From the NCBI GenBank assembly GCA_001466705.2, contig LATX02000201.1:62001-126000 (forward strand): a stretch of 64,000 nt of DNA. The letters are read 5' to 3'. The stretch comes from Moniliophthora roreri. Taxonomy: Eukaryota > Basidiomycota > Agaricomycetes > Agaricales > Marasmiaceae. Below are positions 11,826-23,037 of this stretch, piece by piece; position 1 is the first letter of the stretch, and each line of letters begins with the position of its first letter. The translations under genes and the position numbers were made by a program. The notes beneath the pieces were generated by a model. That model searched no databases. It was not told the origin of the DNA and saw nothing but the letters and a program-made list of their open reading frames with translations.

Positions 11826-13455
11826 GAGTGAGCCCAGTCTGCTAGTCATTGCCTTAGAGAAGCTACAGTGTGTTGGAAAGTACAAAGAGCTATATGATAT
11901 GCTATACAGAGGTGTCTAAGCTGTACATTCTGACTTATCTATGTATCAGATCTGAAGCAGATCACTCCTGAAACCTGTAGGGAACCTAACTATGACCATA
12001 CAAACATGTTGGCTAGTTAACTGAGCTCTCTCAAAGTGCTATCAATGGGAATTTTCAATTTATTCACTTTTCTATGACATCTGCAAAGTGCAATGTGCAG
12101 TACAGAGGTACTTAGAGAAGACACCAGAACAGAGAGACAACTTGAAAGAAAAGGAACAATTAGAGAATGATCAGGCATTGGAATATGCAGATTAGAATCA
12201 AAGCAGATGATCTCTTAATAAAGAATTCTAAGGTGGTGCAAATAGAGGAAATTACTTAACAAGGGGCAATGCAACCTCAGAAAGAGTTGAAACACCTCAG
12301 AACAAGTGTAGCTACATGATTACAGATACAATGAGACATATAATTAATATCTAAGGAATGCAAAGTCCTAGATAAGATCAAGAATGAATTATCAAAGGAG
12401 ACAGGAACAGGAACAGTATGTTCCAGCCTCAGAAGCTTTGAAACCTGGTCATTGGAAGCTGTTTGGATGCTGGAAAAGAGAACGCAGAACAGATGGACTC
12501 ATCCATTCAGACTCATCTAGAAAAGAGAAAAATCAAATATCTAAGAGTCCAGAACGCCTGAAAAGTGAATACCTGTGTGGATATGGTTGGATACTCTAAT
12601 GGCCAGACTCTGTGACACCTGAATATTTCCTCTTTTAGCATCTCAGTCACTCATTTATTATTTTCCTGAATTATTGGACATTATTTACATTTTCCTATAG
12701 AAATAGTCCTTGGATAGTATAAAAGGACAGCTAGATATTCATATGTACCCAAGTAACTCTGCCCCCTCCAATTGTGAATACATGAAGAGTTTGTTTGGTG
12801 TATAACTTTGTGTGCTATTCCAATTTTGCTTCCTCACTTCAGGCCCTGGAGATTGGTCCTGAGTAACTCCAGAGAGATAGAAATCTAATAATGAACTTGT
12901 GTCATAAGAGACAAAGAGTAACATCTTTAGTGTACTTGGCACTTTTCTAAGAGATAACTTTATACCAAAAGTTCTGGTAGCTTTTAGAATGTGGCCTGTG
13001 TGTGTATCAGGTTGTGACACACTTAGAGTCTTAACAAAGGAATTGGGCCTGTGATTAAGCTCTTTGTAGAAACTAGTCTAGGACCTTTTCCAGTACACTG
13101 TGTACTGTAGTTGTCTTAAAGAAGTCTTGAACTCTGTAGAGTCAGACTATATTGGCTACTGAGTCTTTTAGTAGGACTATAGCTCTTGTGTTTTGTGCTT
13201 TGTGCACTGTGTTCTTGTGTGTGTGTTTGTGCATTTGAATATAAGCTCTTTTAAACCCATATATACTCCTCTGGAGGTGAACACTTTGAAGTAGATTGCT
13301 TTGCTAAGAGAGAATCAATCTAGCTAAGAGTTTAGTTAACATTCCAAGCACAGCAACTCTGATCACATTGATCCACACTTGCTTAAACAACCTGAGTTAG
13401 ACTTTTGGAGGTTATCTTTTTATAGTTTTCCACTAGTCTTATCTTAGACAAATTA
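11826..13455 (+). repeat. 1.6-kb repeat family, copy C (left end missing)
   Basis: Starts inside the repeat, directly after the gap, and runs to the same right end as copy A (TTAGACAAATTA, ending at 13455). It diverges from copy A by many substitutions and short indels, so it is an older or separate insertion. TATA-like box near 12718. Confidence 0.75.
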
Positions 13456-14954
13456 CTGATATTAAATTAGAGGAATGAAACAAATGATCAGTTACTGGAA
13501 AGATATCTGTATTGCAGAAAGTGGAAGATAAAGCTGTATGACAAGAAGATAACATGGCTGAGCTTATGCATACACTTTAGAGATGAAAATAAGAGCATAT
13601 TATGCATCCACAGAGCAGATAACAGTAGATGGAGAAGGAGGGAACTGTGCAGAGTGGCATAGAAGTATAATATTTGCAAACAGAGTTGAAAGGAGAGCTA
13701 TTTGACAGAGAAAATTGCAAACAATTGGTGTCAGGAGACTGCACAATTGTTATTGAGAAAGAATAAAAGAGTTTATGGCTACAAAGCCTGATAATAATCA
13801 GACATTGTGACAGAGAAATTACCAAACACAGCTCAGTTTATATAATATTTAGCACCCAATTCAGTTTTATTTTATGTGTAACAGATATATTAGATCATTT
13901 ATATTGTAGAGTATATAAAAGGACATATTTTGTAGGTGGAAAGTGTTGAAAATCATAGATATACATTGGAGCAAACTTGATGCAGTAATATATACACTGA
14001 TGATCTATCACATATTGACAGATACACATGGATTACCTAGTTACCATTCTCACTTATACACTTTATAGCTTTCATATGATTTACCATTTATATCTATTCC
14101 TTTGTACTAGCTTTGTATATAAGCCAGCTGTACTTAGCAGTAGTACCTCATGCATTTGTCCTCAGGTCTACCCAGACTAATGAGGTAACAGATGTTCCTA
14201 TTCAGTATCCTTGGCTTCACTACTTCTATCCTCATAAAATCTAACAGAAAGCAGGAGAGATACTGCCCACTAATTACCAGAATGTATGAGGTTGTTGTTC
14301 AGATAGAAGAGCAACTGGCAATTAGTATTTTTTAATCACTTCAGGCTCTAGCTTATTTAGTTGTGCAAGAGGCACAGGCTAGTTGAGACCTGAGATTGTA
14401 CTCTAAACCAGAGATATAAATAAAAGCTAGGAAGAGCTTAGTTTTTAACACAAGAGGTGTGTTTTCTGATAAAACAAACATTGTATCAGTTTACCAAGAG
14501 GGTAGCTGACATGCATCAGTATAGTCTGGTGTTTAATGTGAATCAGAAAGGGTTTCAGACTAGCAGTGTCTGGAATATTTGTCCTCTTAAGAATCATTGC
14601 AGAACATAGCTAAGAGGGCTATATTTAGGTACAAGAGGTACCTTTGTTCTTACTTAGAAGAAGTTTGTTCTTTGAGCAGTTTCCAGTTGAACTCTATATA
14701 CCAGTTTTTGCTTTCAAAGTGATTAATAATACTACATACCTGAGAAAATATTTATAAATACAAATCTCAATCTGAGAAGTTTGTTTTAAAGGCATTTATC
14801 TCTGAACTACTGAGTGAGATGCTGAGAATTATTCTTGATGTTGTGGTAACAGTGAACCATGCTGAACCAACTTGCAAAACAAAACTGAGAATCAGAAACT
14901 TATATCTTTTTCAGGGTATTTTGACACCATAGGCCTTGTGTTTTCATAGGTTTT
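13456..14954. other. AT-rich region, no gene seen
   Basis: About 1.5 kb with TATA-rich tracts (for example near 13914 and 14118) and no recognisable coding sequence. A TATATAAG box followed by sequence resembling an LTR leader (about 14115 to 14260) hints at a further LTR remnant, but I see no paired termini or target duplication. Confidence 0.4.
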
Positions 14955-14955
14955 N
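14955..14955. other. Assembly gap (single n)
   Basis: Single undetermined base; the right side begins inside the 1.6-kb repeat. Confidence 0.9.
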
Positions 14956-15556
14956 CCTGGACATCTGCAGCTGTGTGGATGCTGAAAAAGAGAATGCAGA
15001 ACAGATAGACTTATCCATCCATCCAGACCCATCTAGAAAAGAGAAAAATCAAATATCTAAGAGTTCAGAACACCTGGAAAACAGATACCTGTGTGGATAT
15101 GGTTGGATACCCTAATGGCCAGACTCTGTGACACCTGAATATTCTCTTTTAGCATCTCAGTTACTCATTTATTATTTTCCTGAATTATTGGACATTATAA
15201 AAGGACAGCTAGATATTCATATGTACCCAAGTAACTCTGCCCCCTCTGATTGTGAATACATGAAGAGTTTGTTTGGTGTATAACTTTGTGTGCCATTCCA
15301 GTTTTGCTTCCTCACTTCAGGCTCTAGAGATTGGTCCTGAGTGACTCCAGAGAGATAGAAATCTGATAACAAACTTGCATTGTAAGAGACAAAGAGTAAC
15401 ATTTTTAGTGCACTTGGCACTTTTCTAAGAGATAACTTTACACCAAAAGTTCTGGTGGCTTTTGGAGTGTGGCCTGTGTTGGGTATCAGGTTGTGACACA
15501 CTTAGAGTCTTAACAAAGGAATTGGGCCTGCAATTAAGCTCTTTGTAGAAACTGGT
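14956..15556 (+). repeat. 1.6-kb repeat family, fragment D
   Basis: Corresponds to the middle of copy C (from about 12430), with a deletion of about 50 bp just before the TATA-like box (ATTATAAAAGG near 15195). Ends at the gap 15557. Confidence 0.75.
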
Positions 15557-15557
15557 N
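15557..15557. other. Assembly gap (single n)
   Basis: Single undetermined base between two overlapping pieces of the same repeat. Confidence 0.9.
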
Positions 15558-16119
15558 CTCTGCCCCCTCTGATTGTGAATACATGAAGAGTTTGTTTGGT
15601 GTATAAATTTGTGTGCCATTCCAGTTTTGCTTCCTCACTTCAGGCCCTAGAGATTGGTCCTGAGTGACTCCAGAGAGATAGAAATCTGATAATGAACTTG
15701 CATTGTAAGAGACAAAGAGTAACATCTTTAGTGTACTTGGCACTTTTCTAAGAGATAACTTTACACCAAAAGTTCTGGTGGCTTTTGGAGTGTGGCCTGT
15801 GTTGGGTATCAGGTTGTGACACACTTAGAGTCTTAACAAAGGAATTGGGCCTGCAATTAAGCTCTTTGTAGAAACTGGTCTAGGACCTTTTCCAGTACAC
15901 TGTGTACTGTAGTTGTCTTAAACTCTGTAGGGTCAGACTATATTGGCTACTGAGTCTTTTGGTGGGACTGTAGCTCTTGTGTTTTGTGCTTTGTGCACTG
16001 TGTTCTTGTGTGTGTGTTTGTGTGTTTGAATATAAACCCTTTTAAAACCTATATATACTCTTCTGGAGGTGAACACTTTGAAGTAGATTGCTTCAATAAG
16101 AGAGAATCAACCTAGCTAA
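15558..16119 (+). repeat. 1.6-kb repeat family, fragment E
   Basis: Restarts about 320 bp upstream of where fragment D stopped (CTCTGCCCCCTCTGATTG) and is nearly identical to D in the shared part. Ends at gap 16120 before reaching the right terminus. Confidence 0.75.
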
Positions 16120-16120
16120 N
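16120..16120. other. Assembly gap (single n)
   Basis: Single undetermined base between the 1.6-kb repeat and the 5'-truncated gypsy element. Confidence 0.9.
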
Positions 16121-17374
16121 TCCGATTCTTCGACAACGCTACCCCGACCTATATCAATTCCTTCTTGACCAATTCTGGACCTGAAGGCACAGTCCCTCCG
16201 ATATCTCCACCAAAACCTTCCAATTCAGCTCCCAAGGACAACTATACCAATTACATTCTGAAAAAATACATGCACTTCACAAATACTGTCTTTAATCCTC
16301 AAGAGTTTGAAAAACTACCAGAACATCAGCCCTATAATATCAATATCAAATTAGAAGAAGGTACCACACTGCTGTTTGGGCTGATGTACAAGCTCACTCC
16401 TCAGGAAAAAGAGGCAGTAGCAGAATACATCCACTTGAACCTCAGATGAGAGCATATCAGACCTTCCACTTCATCTGCTGGCACTCCAGTGCTATTCACA
16501 CACAAAAAGACTGGTGAAATACATCTCTGCATCAATTTTAGAGGCCTCAATTCTATTACCAAGAAAAATTGATTCCCTTTCCCCTTAGTCGACGATCTCC
16601 TCAACTCCATCCAAGGTTGCAAGGTTTTCACCGTAATTGACCTGAAAAGCACATACAGCCACCTATGCATTAGAGAAGGCAATGAATGGAAGACCACTTT
16701 CCGAATGCACCTGGGACTATTTGAACACCTGATCATCTCTTACAGTCTCACCAATGCACCCACAGCCTGGCAGTCCTTCATTCAAGATGTTCTCAGGGAC
16801 ATCCTAGGTGTTGTGTGTGTTATTCACCTCGACGATATCCTCATATTCTCCAAGACCCAGGAGAAACACGATCTCCATGTCCAACTCATACTAGAACGAC
16901 TCTGTAACTCCAACCTCTGTGCAAACACTAAGAAATGTGAGTTCGACAAGTCCGAAGTAGAGTATCTGGGATACGTTGTTGGCACTGAGAGCATCAAAAT
17001 GAACCCCAAGAAACTCGATACCATCCTTTCCTGGCCAGAACCATGGCGACTTAAGGAGCTACAGTCATTTTTGGGGTTCACTAACTTCTATTGATGCTTC
17101 ATCTGTGATTACTCCTGCCTAATGCTCCATCTAACAACACTAACAAGAAAGTCAACCCCCTTTGACTTCTCAGACACATGTCAAGAAAGCTTTAAAGAGC
17201 TCAAACACCGATTCACATCAGCCCCAGTACTTTGACACTTTGACCCCTATACTCTGTGCTACGTATCGACAGACAGCTTGGATTTCACACTATCAGGAAT
17301 CATCCAACAGCCTGATGAAGAGGGAAACCTGCATCCCATTTCTTTCTTCTCTTGCAAATTCACTCCTGCTGATG
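16121..17374 (+). pseudogene. pol: gypsy pol, part 1: reverse transcriptase and start of RNase H
   Basis: Reverse transcriptase and the connection to RNase H, read in one frame. Recognisable motifs in order: an IRPSTS-like entry motif (about 16456), GCKVFTVIDLKS (the first catalytic aspartate), and HLDDILIF (about 16822), where the usual tyrosine or phenylalanine of the Y/F-x-DD box is histidine. EYLGYVV and LQSFLGFTNFY follow. Downstream are HFDPYTLCYVSTDS and HPISFFSCKFTPA, the start of RNase H. In-frame TGA codons lie at 16447, 16570, 17092 and 17233. At 16570 (N-x-FPFPL) and 17092 (FTNFY-x-CFI) relatives usually have arginine, fitting CGA to TGA. The rest of RNase H resumes at 19517 after the nested insertion. 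Confidence 0.85.
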
Positions 17375-19516
17375 TGCCCAATTTTGGGCTAGATGTGAAA
17401 TCATGCACTTTTCACGTTCAATACTAGAAAAAGAGCCCAGAAGTATGTGTGATATTCATGTAACTTGCTGACCTGCAAGCTCTAATACAGTGCCTAAACT
17501 TTAAGTGCCAGGTCTAATAAGTCTAATAATTGACACTGTAACACAATCTAGAGGAGGTTAGTAGTCTATACTAGCCCTCTATATTACAGTGAAGCATCGC
17601 TGTGAGGGTCCTTGGTCAATAAAACAGACCAGAAACCACTAATTCCGAATACAAAGGAATAGATATCAGCAGGATCCACAGTCTAAGTGCACTAGATTGT
17701 TTGTTTTGCGATCACATTGCAGGATAATGTGTCAATAGACTTAAAACCTAATTATTACTATCGATAACTAGTACACAGTTGAAACTTGTTCCTATGTGGA
17801 GCTTCAAAGACACTCATGCGGATATGATGGCCTTTCAAGGTGTATGAAGGATGACTGATAGGCAATGAGTATGCCAGAAATTGCAAATGACTCACAAGAT
17901 TATACGTGGGACAGGAGGAGATTGAATACAGCAGATGTCTAGACCGTGACATCTACCAATCCAATAGTAGAAAGCAGCTACACAGAAGTGAACTGGTGGA
18001 AGGGGAAACATACCCACATATACAGCCAGTCCAGAACCTATGGCTATGTGGAAGTAGCTATGCAGAAGGATCATATGACCCAGCAACGCTCCACGCAGGG
18101 TCCAAAACCCAATAAATTGACTGTTTGGTCACCAAATATACCCAATATACCTAATTGCTATGCAGAATCGAACTTTTAGGCATGAATGCATACAATTTAT
18201 ACCATAAACTAAAACATGCTCATTTTATCTTTTATTTTGTTATTTCCAATTATTATTCTGTATATAAAGAGCTGTACTTGTAGATACAGGCTCAAGGACC
18301 AACTGGTACTTGCACCTTATAGCCTCACGCAGTGTCAATTTAGACCTCTGCACAGCTTCTTAGACCAAGTCTTTACACACTTGCCAGTCAGTCACTTCTA
18401 GTAGAGCTGAGATTTATATATTTCTTGCCTCACTGTATACAATCTGATAACCAATCAGTAAACCACTCATGTTTAAAACCTACACTTTGTGACCCTTGAG
18501 TGCAATACTTAAGTTGTCTTAACTAGATTCTTTAGACTCTGCAATCTAAGCCAGCCAATTGAAGATATAAAGGGTTCTGTCCCCTTTCTCACCCCAAATC
18601 ACTTGAGATAGACTCAGTCTTGTAGCAGACTTGTACAGTGCTTTCTTACTTATAGAAGCCTCTATTGTGGGTTTTGGTGTGTGTTTTATGTGTGGGTTTT
18701 GTAGCCGTGTTTAGTTGCAGAAGCCCTGTTTAGAGAGCTTTTAGAAGTGAAGATAGCATGTAGCTGTCTTTTAAAGGAGATAGAGTTTCTGCCTCTTCAA
18801 CATTAAAACTTTTTTCTAGCCACATGTGGAAACCACTCTCACACATCTCGAACAATTTCGACAACTTTCAGCTAGACTGAGCTCTCTCACTAAGTCCTCC
18901 AGTCCTTCCCTCCAACTGCTTGACTCAGCATTCCCCTCAATGCTGATGTTGTTGCCTTTCCACTTTTGTCACTGTCACCACATTGGCCTCCAGAACATCN
19001 CAACGCTCCACGCAGGGTCCAAAACCCAATAAATTGACTGTTTGGTCACCAAATATACCCAATATACCTAATTGCTATGCAGAATCGAACTTTTAGGCAT
19101 GAATGCATACAATTTATACCATAAACTAAAACATGCTCATTTTATCTTTTATTTTGTTATGATAACCAATCAGTAAACCACTCATGTTTAAAACCTACAC
19201 TTTGTGACCCTTGAGTGCAATACTTAAGTTGTCTTAACTAGATTCTTTAGACTCTGCAATCTAAGCCAGCCAATTGAAGATATAAAGGGTTCTGTCCCCT
19301 TTCTCACCCCAAATCACTTGAGATAGACTCAGTCTTGTAGCAGACTTGTACAGTGCTTTCTTACTTATAGAAGCCTCTATTGTGGGTTTTGGTGTGTGTT
19401 TTGTATGTGTGGGTTTTGTAGCCGTGTTTAGTTGCAGAAGCCCTGTTTAGAGAGCTTTTAGAAGTGAAGATAGCATGTAGCTGTCTTTTAAAGGAGATAG
19501 AGTTTCTGCCTCTTCA
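17375..19516 (+). mobile_element. Nested LTR retrotransposon, internal region missing at a gap
   Basis: The insertion begins TGTGCC and ends TCTTCA, and sits between CTGCTGA (17368 to 17374) and CTGCCGA (19517 to 19523), a target duplication with one mismatch. It restores the pol reading (KFTPA then EINYDIHNKELLAI) when removed. 17375 to 18799 is taken as the left LTR, 18800 to 18999 as the start of the internal region, and 19001 to 19516 as part of the right LTR, because 18083 to 18799 and 19001 to 19516 are near-identical apart from a deletion of about 200 bp. TATA-like boxes occur near 18258 and 18564. Almost all the coding region is lost in the gap at 19000. Confidence 0.7.
19000..19000. 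other. Assembly gap (single n)
   Basis: Single undetermined base inside the nested LTR element; the missing internal region probably lies here. Confidence 0.9.
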
Positions 19517-21617
19517 CTGCCGAAATAAATTATGACATTCACAACAAAGAACTCCTTGCTATCATTGAAACATTTAGAGAACACTGCCACTGGTTACTTG
19601 GTTCCCCCTTCCCAATCTCAGTTATATGTGACCACAAAAATCTTATCTATTTCATGACATCCCAACTGTTGAATAGAAGACAAGCTCATTGGGGAATGTT
19701 CCTCTCTGAGTTTGACTTCAAACTTGACTGGGCCCCTGAGAAAGACAATGTCACAGATGCCGCTTCCCAACAACTGGATTTCATACCACAGACAGGAGAC
19801 GAGCACCTCACAGCCCAGCATCAGACCCTGCTCACACCAGAACACATCAAGCACCTAAATTCCCAAAACAACAAGCTGCCATTTGAAATTCCCTCTCACT
19901 CCTTACTCAACTACCTCAATGCAATCACTACTCTCTCCATCGATATAATTCAGAGCTCCTAGAACACTTCAAGACCACGTACAAAGACAACTCAATATGG
20001 AAAGAAGCAGCAGTTGCTGGAAGCAAGGATTTCACAAACTCTCATGACCTCATCTTCCATAATGGCCACCTTTACCTTCCACCTTCTTTATGTCATGATA
20101 TCTTATTCTCCAGACACAATTCTGTGATTGGGGGCCATCCTGGACGATGGAGAACAGAAAAGCTTGTTGCCTGAGATTACTCATGGCCTGGAATGAACAC
20201 ATATGTATGCAAATACGTCAAGGCATGTGATACTTGCCCTCAAACCAAGTCAGAACACCACAAACCATATGGTCTCTTGCATCCACTAGAGATTCCAGAC
20301 CGACCATGGCAGCACATAACTATGGACTTCACCACCAAACTCCCCATTTCCCAAACCCATGACTCCATATGGGTCGTATGTGATTGTTTCACATGTGCTG
20401 CACACTTCATTCCATGTAACGAAAGCATTATGGCTTCCCAACTTGCATGGATTTTCCTCAATCGAGTTTTCCGGCTCCATGGACTTCCCACTTCCATTGT
20501 TTCTGATTGTGATAAGCTATTCATATCCAAGTTTTGGCAGGAACTTATGTCTCTTCTCCAGACTGACATCAGAATCTCAACTGCCTATCACCTGCAAATG
20601 GATGGGCTCACAGAAAGATCAAATCAAGTTCTAGAAATTTACCTTTGGTTATATTGTTCATATCACCAAGATGACTGGGTCGATTATTTGCCATTAGCTG
20701 AATTCTCATTCAACAATCTCAAAAATGCTTCCATGCAACAAACCCCTTTCTTTGCAAACCTTGGCTACCACCCTACCTTCAAGCCTCGAATCACAGAGCG
20801 ATCTAGCATCCCAGCAGCTAAGGATCTTGCCAAACATCTGAAGATTATTCACAAAGAACTAAAAGTGAGCCTTCAGCATGCCCAGAAGGTACAAGCACAT
20901 TTTTACAACAAAAATAGGAAAACTGCACCAGAGCTTCATGAAGAGCAATTAGTATGGCTCTTATGTCAAAATATTAAGACAACATGCCCCTCTCAAAAAT
21001 TGGATCATTGCAAACTTGGTCCTTACCCCATTGAGGAGAGGATTCACGACACTGACATATACAAACTCAAATTGCCACCTTACCTGTCCTGACTACACCC
21101 CATCTTCCATGTTTTGCTGTTAGAACCTTACAAGGACCCTTCCAAATTTCGCCCTCACTCTAACCCAATTCATATCCAATTGGACAAAACCCCTATGACA
21201 ATAGAAAGCATCGAAGACTCACAAAAAGTGGGTCAAACATACAAGTATCTTGTATACTTCTGTGATATGGATCAATTAGAGAACTCATGGATTCTGCTCT
21301 CAGACATTTCCTCGGATCTAAACAGGATGATTGACAGATTTCATCGAAGACATCCTTGTGCCCCACATCCAAATGAATTACTGCTTACACAAAACAGGAA
21401 TTCCAAAACATCCATGCCCGAAAACACATCAGAAGAACAGCTACCTAACGATACTACAGTCGACAAGTCATTGCCAGCAAGACCACAATCACCAAAACCC
21501 ATTTTTACAAATCTCTGCACATGTTACATACCCCCAACAATGACAACCACACAATCAGGTCAAGTATCAAGACCAATTGAACGCCTAGATCCGATCATCT
21601 CTGGCCACAATAAATAA
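19517..21617 (+). pseudogene. pol: gypsy pol, part 2: RNase H, integrase and chromodomain-like tail
   Basis: Continues part 1. RNase H: EINYDIHNKELLAI, HWLLG, DHKNL and DNVTDAASQ. After a frameshift near 19950 comes the integrase zinc finger (RHNS, GGHPGRW, KACDTC) and the catalytic core. The core reads TMDF (first D), IVSDCDKLF (second D) and DGLTERSNQ (E), so the DDE residues are present. A TGA at 20172 replaces the arginine of the usual LVxRDY-WPGM motif. Another TGA at 21090 precedes LHPIFHV, where lysine or arginine is usual. The tail (21114 to 21617) has the chromodomain-like run YLVYF...NSWILLSDIS...RFHRRHP, which in chromoviruses targets methylated histone H3. Not functional as it stands. 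Confidence 0.85.
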
Positions 21618-21646
21618 GGTCATAACAGAAAGCATCTCCCACACTT

Positions 21647-22348
21647 ATGCTGAAAATCCTCCTCCAATACCCTACCACCTCCAACAAGCATCGCTTACCA
21701 TTCTCATTACCATTCAGAGAAACAGTTTTTCTCTATAGGAACAACCTTCTAGTAATCATCTACTACAGAGACCCATTCTTATGCTGTAGAGAATTTTCTC
21801 ACTACCTCCATAATACACCTCCAGTCACAACACTCCATGATGAAGAAGTCTTCAGCATACCGGGAATCAAACACATGCCATTGCGATACCGAGGCTATCA
21901 CACTTCAGCAGACAAACCAACATCAATTACCAGAGAACCGTTCACTCCCGCCACATTCTTCTCATACATCGAACACTTCTTTGTTGACAACAACAACTGC
22001 CTATGCGATAGATATACCAGGCTACCCATCATGACAAAGAAACCTTTCATAATATTTCGTGACACCTTCAAGGACCTTCAAGCAGAAGGCCTATTGGACA
22101 ACGTCATATCAACAAGTGAATGCATAGCACTAGTTGAGCATAAAATGGGTTTTTCTTTCATTGACGAAGTTGTGTTCACATACCACCTACTATATGGTGA
22201 TGAGCTCCCATTACCACATGAATTTGGCTTACTCGGCTTTGACTCCTGGGTACAGTCAATTAGTATTACTTGGACTTTTCTGAGATTGCGTGATCTGCCC
22301 ATTTTCAGCCCGCAAAGCAGGCTATGGTGCGTAGCGCACCCCTGCTGA
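21647..22348 (+). CDS. Extra ORF downstream of gypsy integrase, unknown
   Basis: An open frame of 233 codons starting at ATG 21647, 30 bp after the end of pol and inside the element (before the polypurine tract). I do not recognise the protein. It is rich in aromatic residues, with phrases such as FTPATFFSYIEHFF and HEFGLLGFDSW, and has no signal peptide, no membrane segments and no zinc motif. It could be an element-specific accessory protein, a captured host gene fragment, or the 3' end of a longer frame. The uninterrupted frame is notable, since pol next to it has several stops. Its end runs into TTAGG-like sequence, so the true end may be earlier. Confidence 0.4.
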   Translation: MLKILLQYPTTSNKHRLPFSLPFRETVFLYRNNLLVIIYYRDPFLCCREFSHYLHNTPPVTTLHDEEVFSIPGIKHMPLRYRGYHTSADKPTSITREPFTPATFFSYIEHFFVDNNNCLCDRYTRLPIMTKKPFIIFRDTFKDLQAEGLLDNVISTSECIALVEHKMGFSFIDEVVFTYHLLYGDELPLPHEFGLLGFDSWVQSISITWTFLRLRDLPIFSPQSRLWCVAHPC

Positions 22349-22535
22349 GGGGTGGGTTAGGGGTAGGTTAGGGGTTTGGGGTTCGGGTTAGGTGTTAGGA
22401 AGTGCAGTTGAGGGTAAGTTCCTTCGCTTGTGAAGGACTTACCCTCAACCACTTAGGGTTTGTACTTATAGTGAGTCAGTTAGGGGTTCGCAGTTAGCGG
22501 TTAGGTGGTTAGAGGTTAGGCAGTAGGGTCTGGGG
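22340..22535 (+). repeat. Degenerate TTAGGG-like (telomere-like) tract
   Basis: A G-rich stretch with about ten units of the type GGTTAGGGG, GGGTTAGG, GTTAGG and AGTTAGG, irregularly spaced. TTAGGG is the usual fungal telomere repeat, but the units here are too degenerate and too internal to be a chromosome end. It may be a structural part of the gypsy 3' region or a captured interstitial telomeric sequence. Confidence 0.6.
22407..22449 (+). other. Strong hairpin inside the TTAGG tract
   Basis: GTTGAGGGTAAGT-CCTTC pairs with GAAGGACTTACCCTCAAC around a short GCTTGT loop: 18 pairs with one bulged T. It could fold in DNA or in the element's RNA upstream of the polypurine tract. It is too isolated to call a terminator. 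Confidence 0.7.
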
Positions 22536-22729
22536 ATGGATATATGTATAAAAAGGTGAGGGATGGTACTTACAGGTGCATAGAAATAGTGATGTCATTG
22601 GCTTTCAGAGTTTTCTGAGTAATACTAATTGACCCTAGCCTCACTTTGACTCCTGGACCGATTAATTCCGTACCCCTGACCATTTCTTCTTCCGGTCTCA
22701 TTCACACATTTGACCTAAAGGGAGGGTGA

Positions 22730-23033
22730 TGTCACAACCTGGGCTACTACATTTCCAATTTCCTCTTTTCAAATTCTCTTACACACCATACTTCCTTTCA
22801 CACCATACTTCCTTTAACCCAAACACATATCGCTATAATATATTTCACTTGTACTCCATACTCGTTCCATATTCGTTTTAGCTACCAGTATTTAAGAGAA
22901 CCCTGTAATTACCTTATTCTTAATAATCCTCTCTCTCGAAACTCTCGCCTCTTCAGCGCCTCGAACCCTCGCTCCTCGTCCTTAGCAGAGGTCCAGACCC
23001 CTTTCCGTCTCGCGGACCGGTCTGATCCTCACA
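22730..23033 (+). mobile_element. 3' LTR of the gypsy element
   Basis: Starts TGTCACAACC immediately after the purine tract and ends near CCTCACA (23033; 23037 is also possible). It contains A/T boxes (TATAATATA near 22833 and TATTTAAG near 22890) followed by a C/T-rich leader, as in fungal LTR promoters. No 5' LTR is in the window to confirm the exact ends. Unlike the internal region this LTR keeps many CpG. Confidence 0.65.
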
Positions 23034-23037
23034 ACCA

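Larger units (their letters stand above)
16121..23033 (+). mobile_element. Ty3/gypsy chromovirus, 5'-truncated, with a nested LTR element
   Basis: The order of domains is reverse transcriptase, RNase H, HHCC zinc finger, integrase and chromodomain-like tail, which is the order of Ty3/gypsy chromoviruses. It ends in a purine-rich tract (AAAGGGAGGGTGA, 22717 to 22729) followed by an LTR starting TGTCACAACC. The 5' LTR, gag and protease are absent, cut off by the gap at 16120. A second element (17375 to 19516) splits the RNase H coding region. The coding sequence carries several in-frame TGA codons, so this copy is dead. Confidence 0.85.

Noticed and set aside
22340..22535. True telomere
   Set aside because: Units are irregular and the tract lies inside a retrotransposon with genes on the far side.
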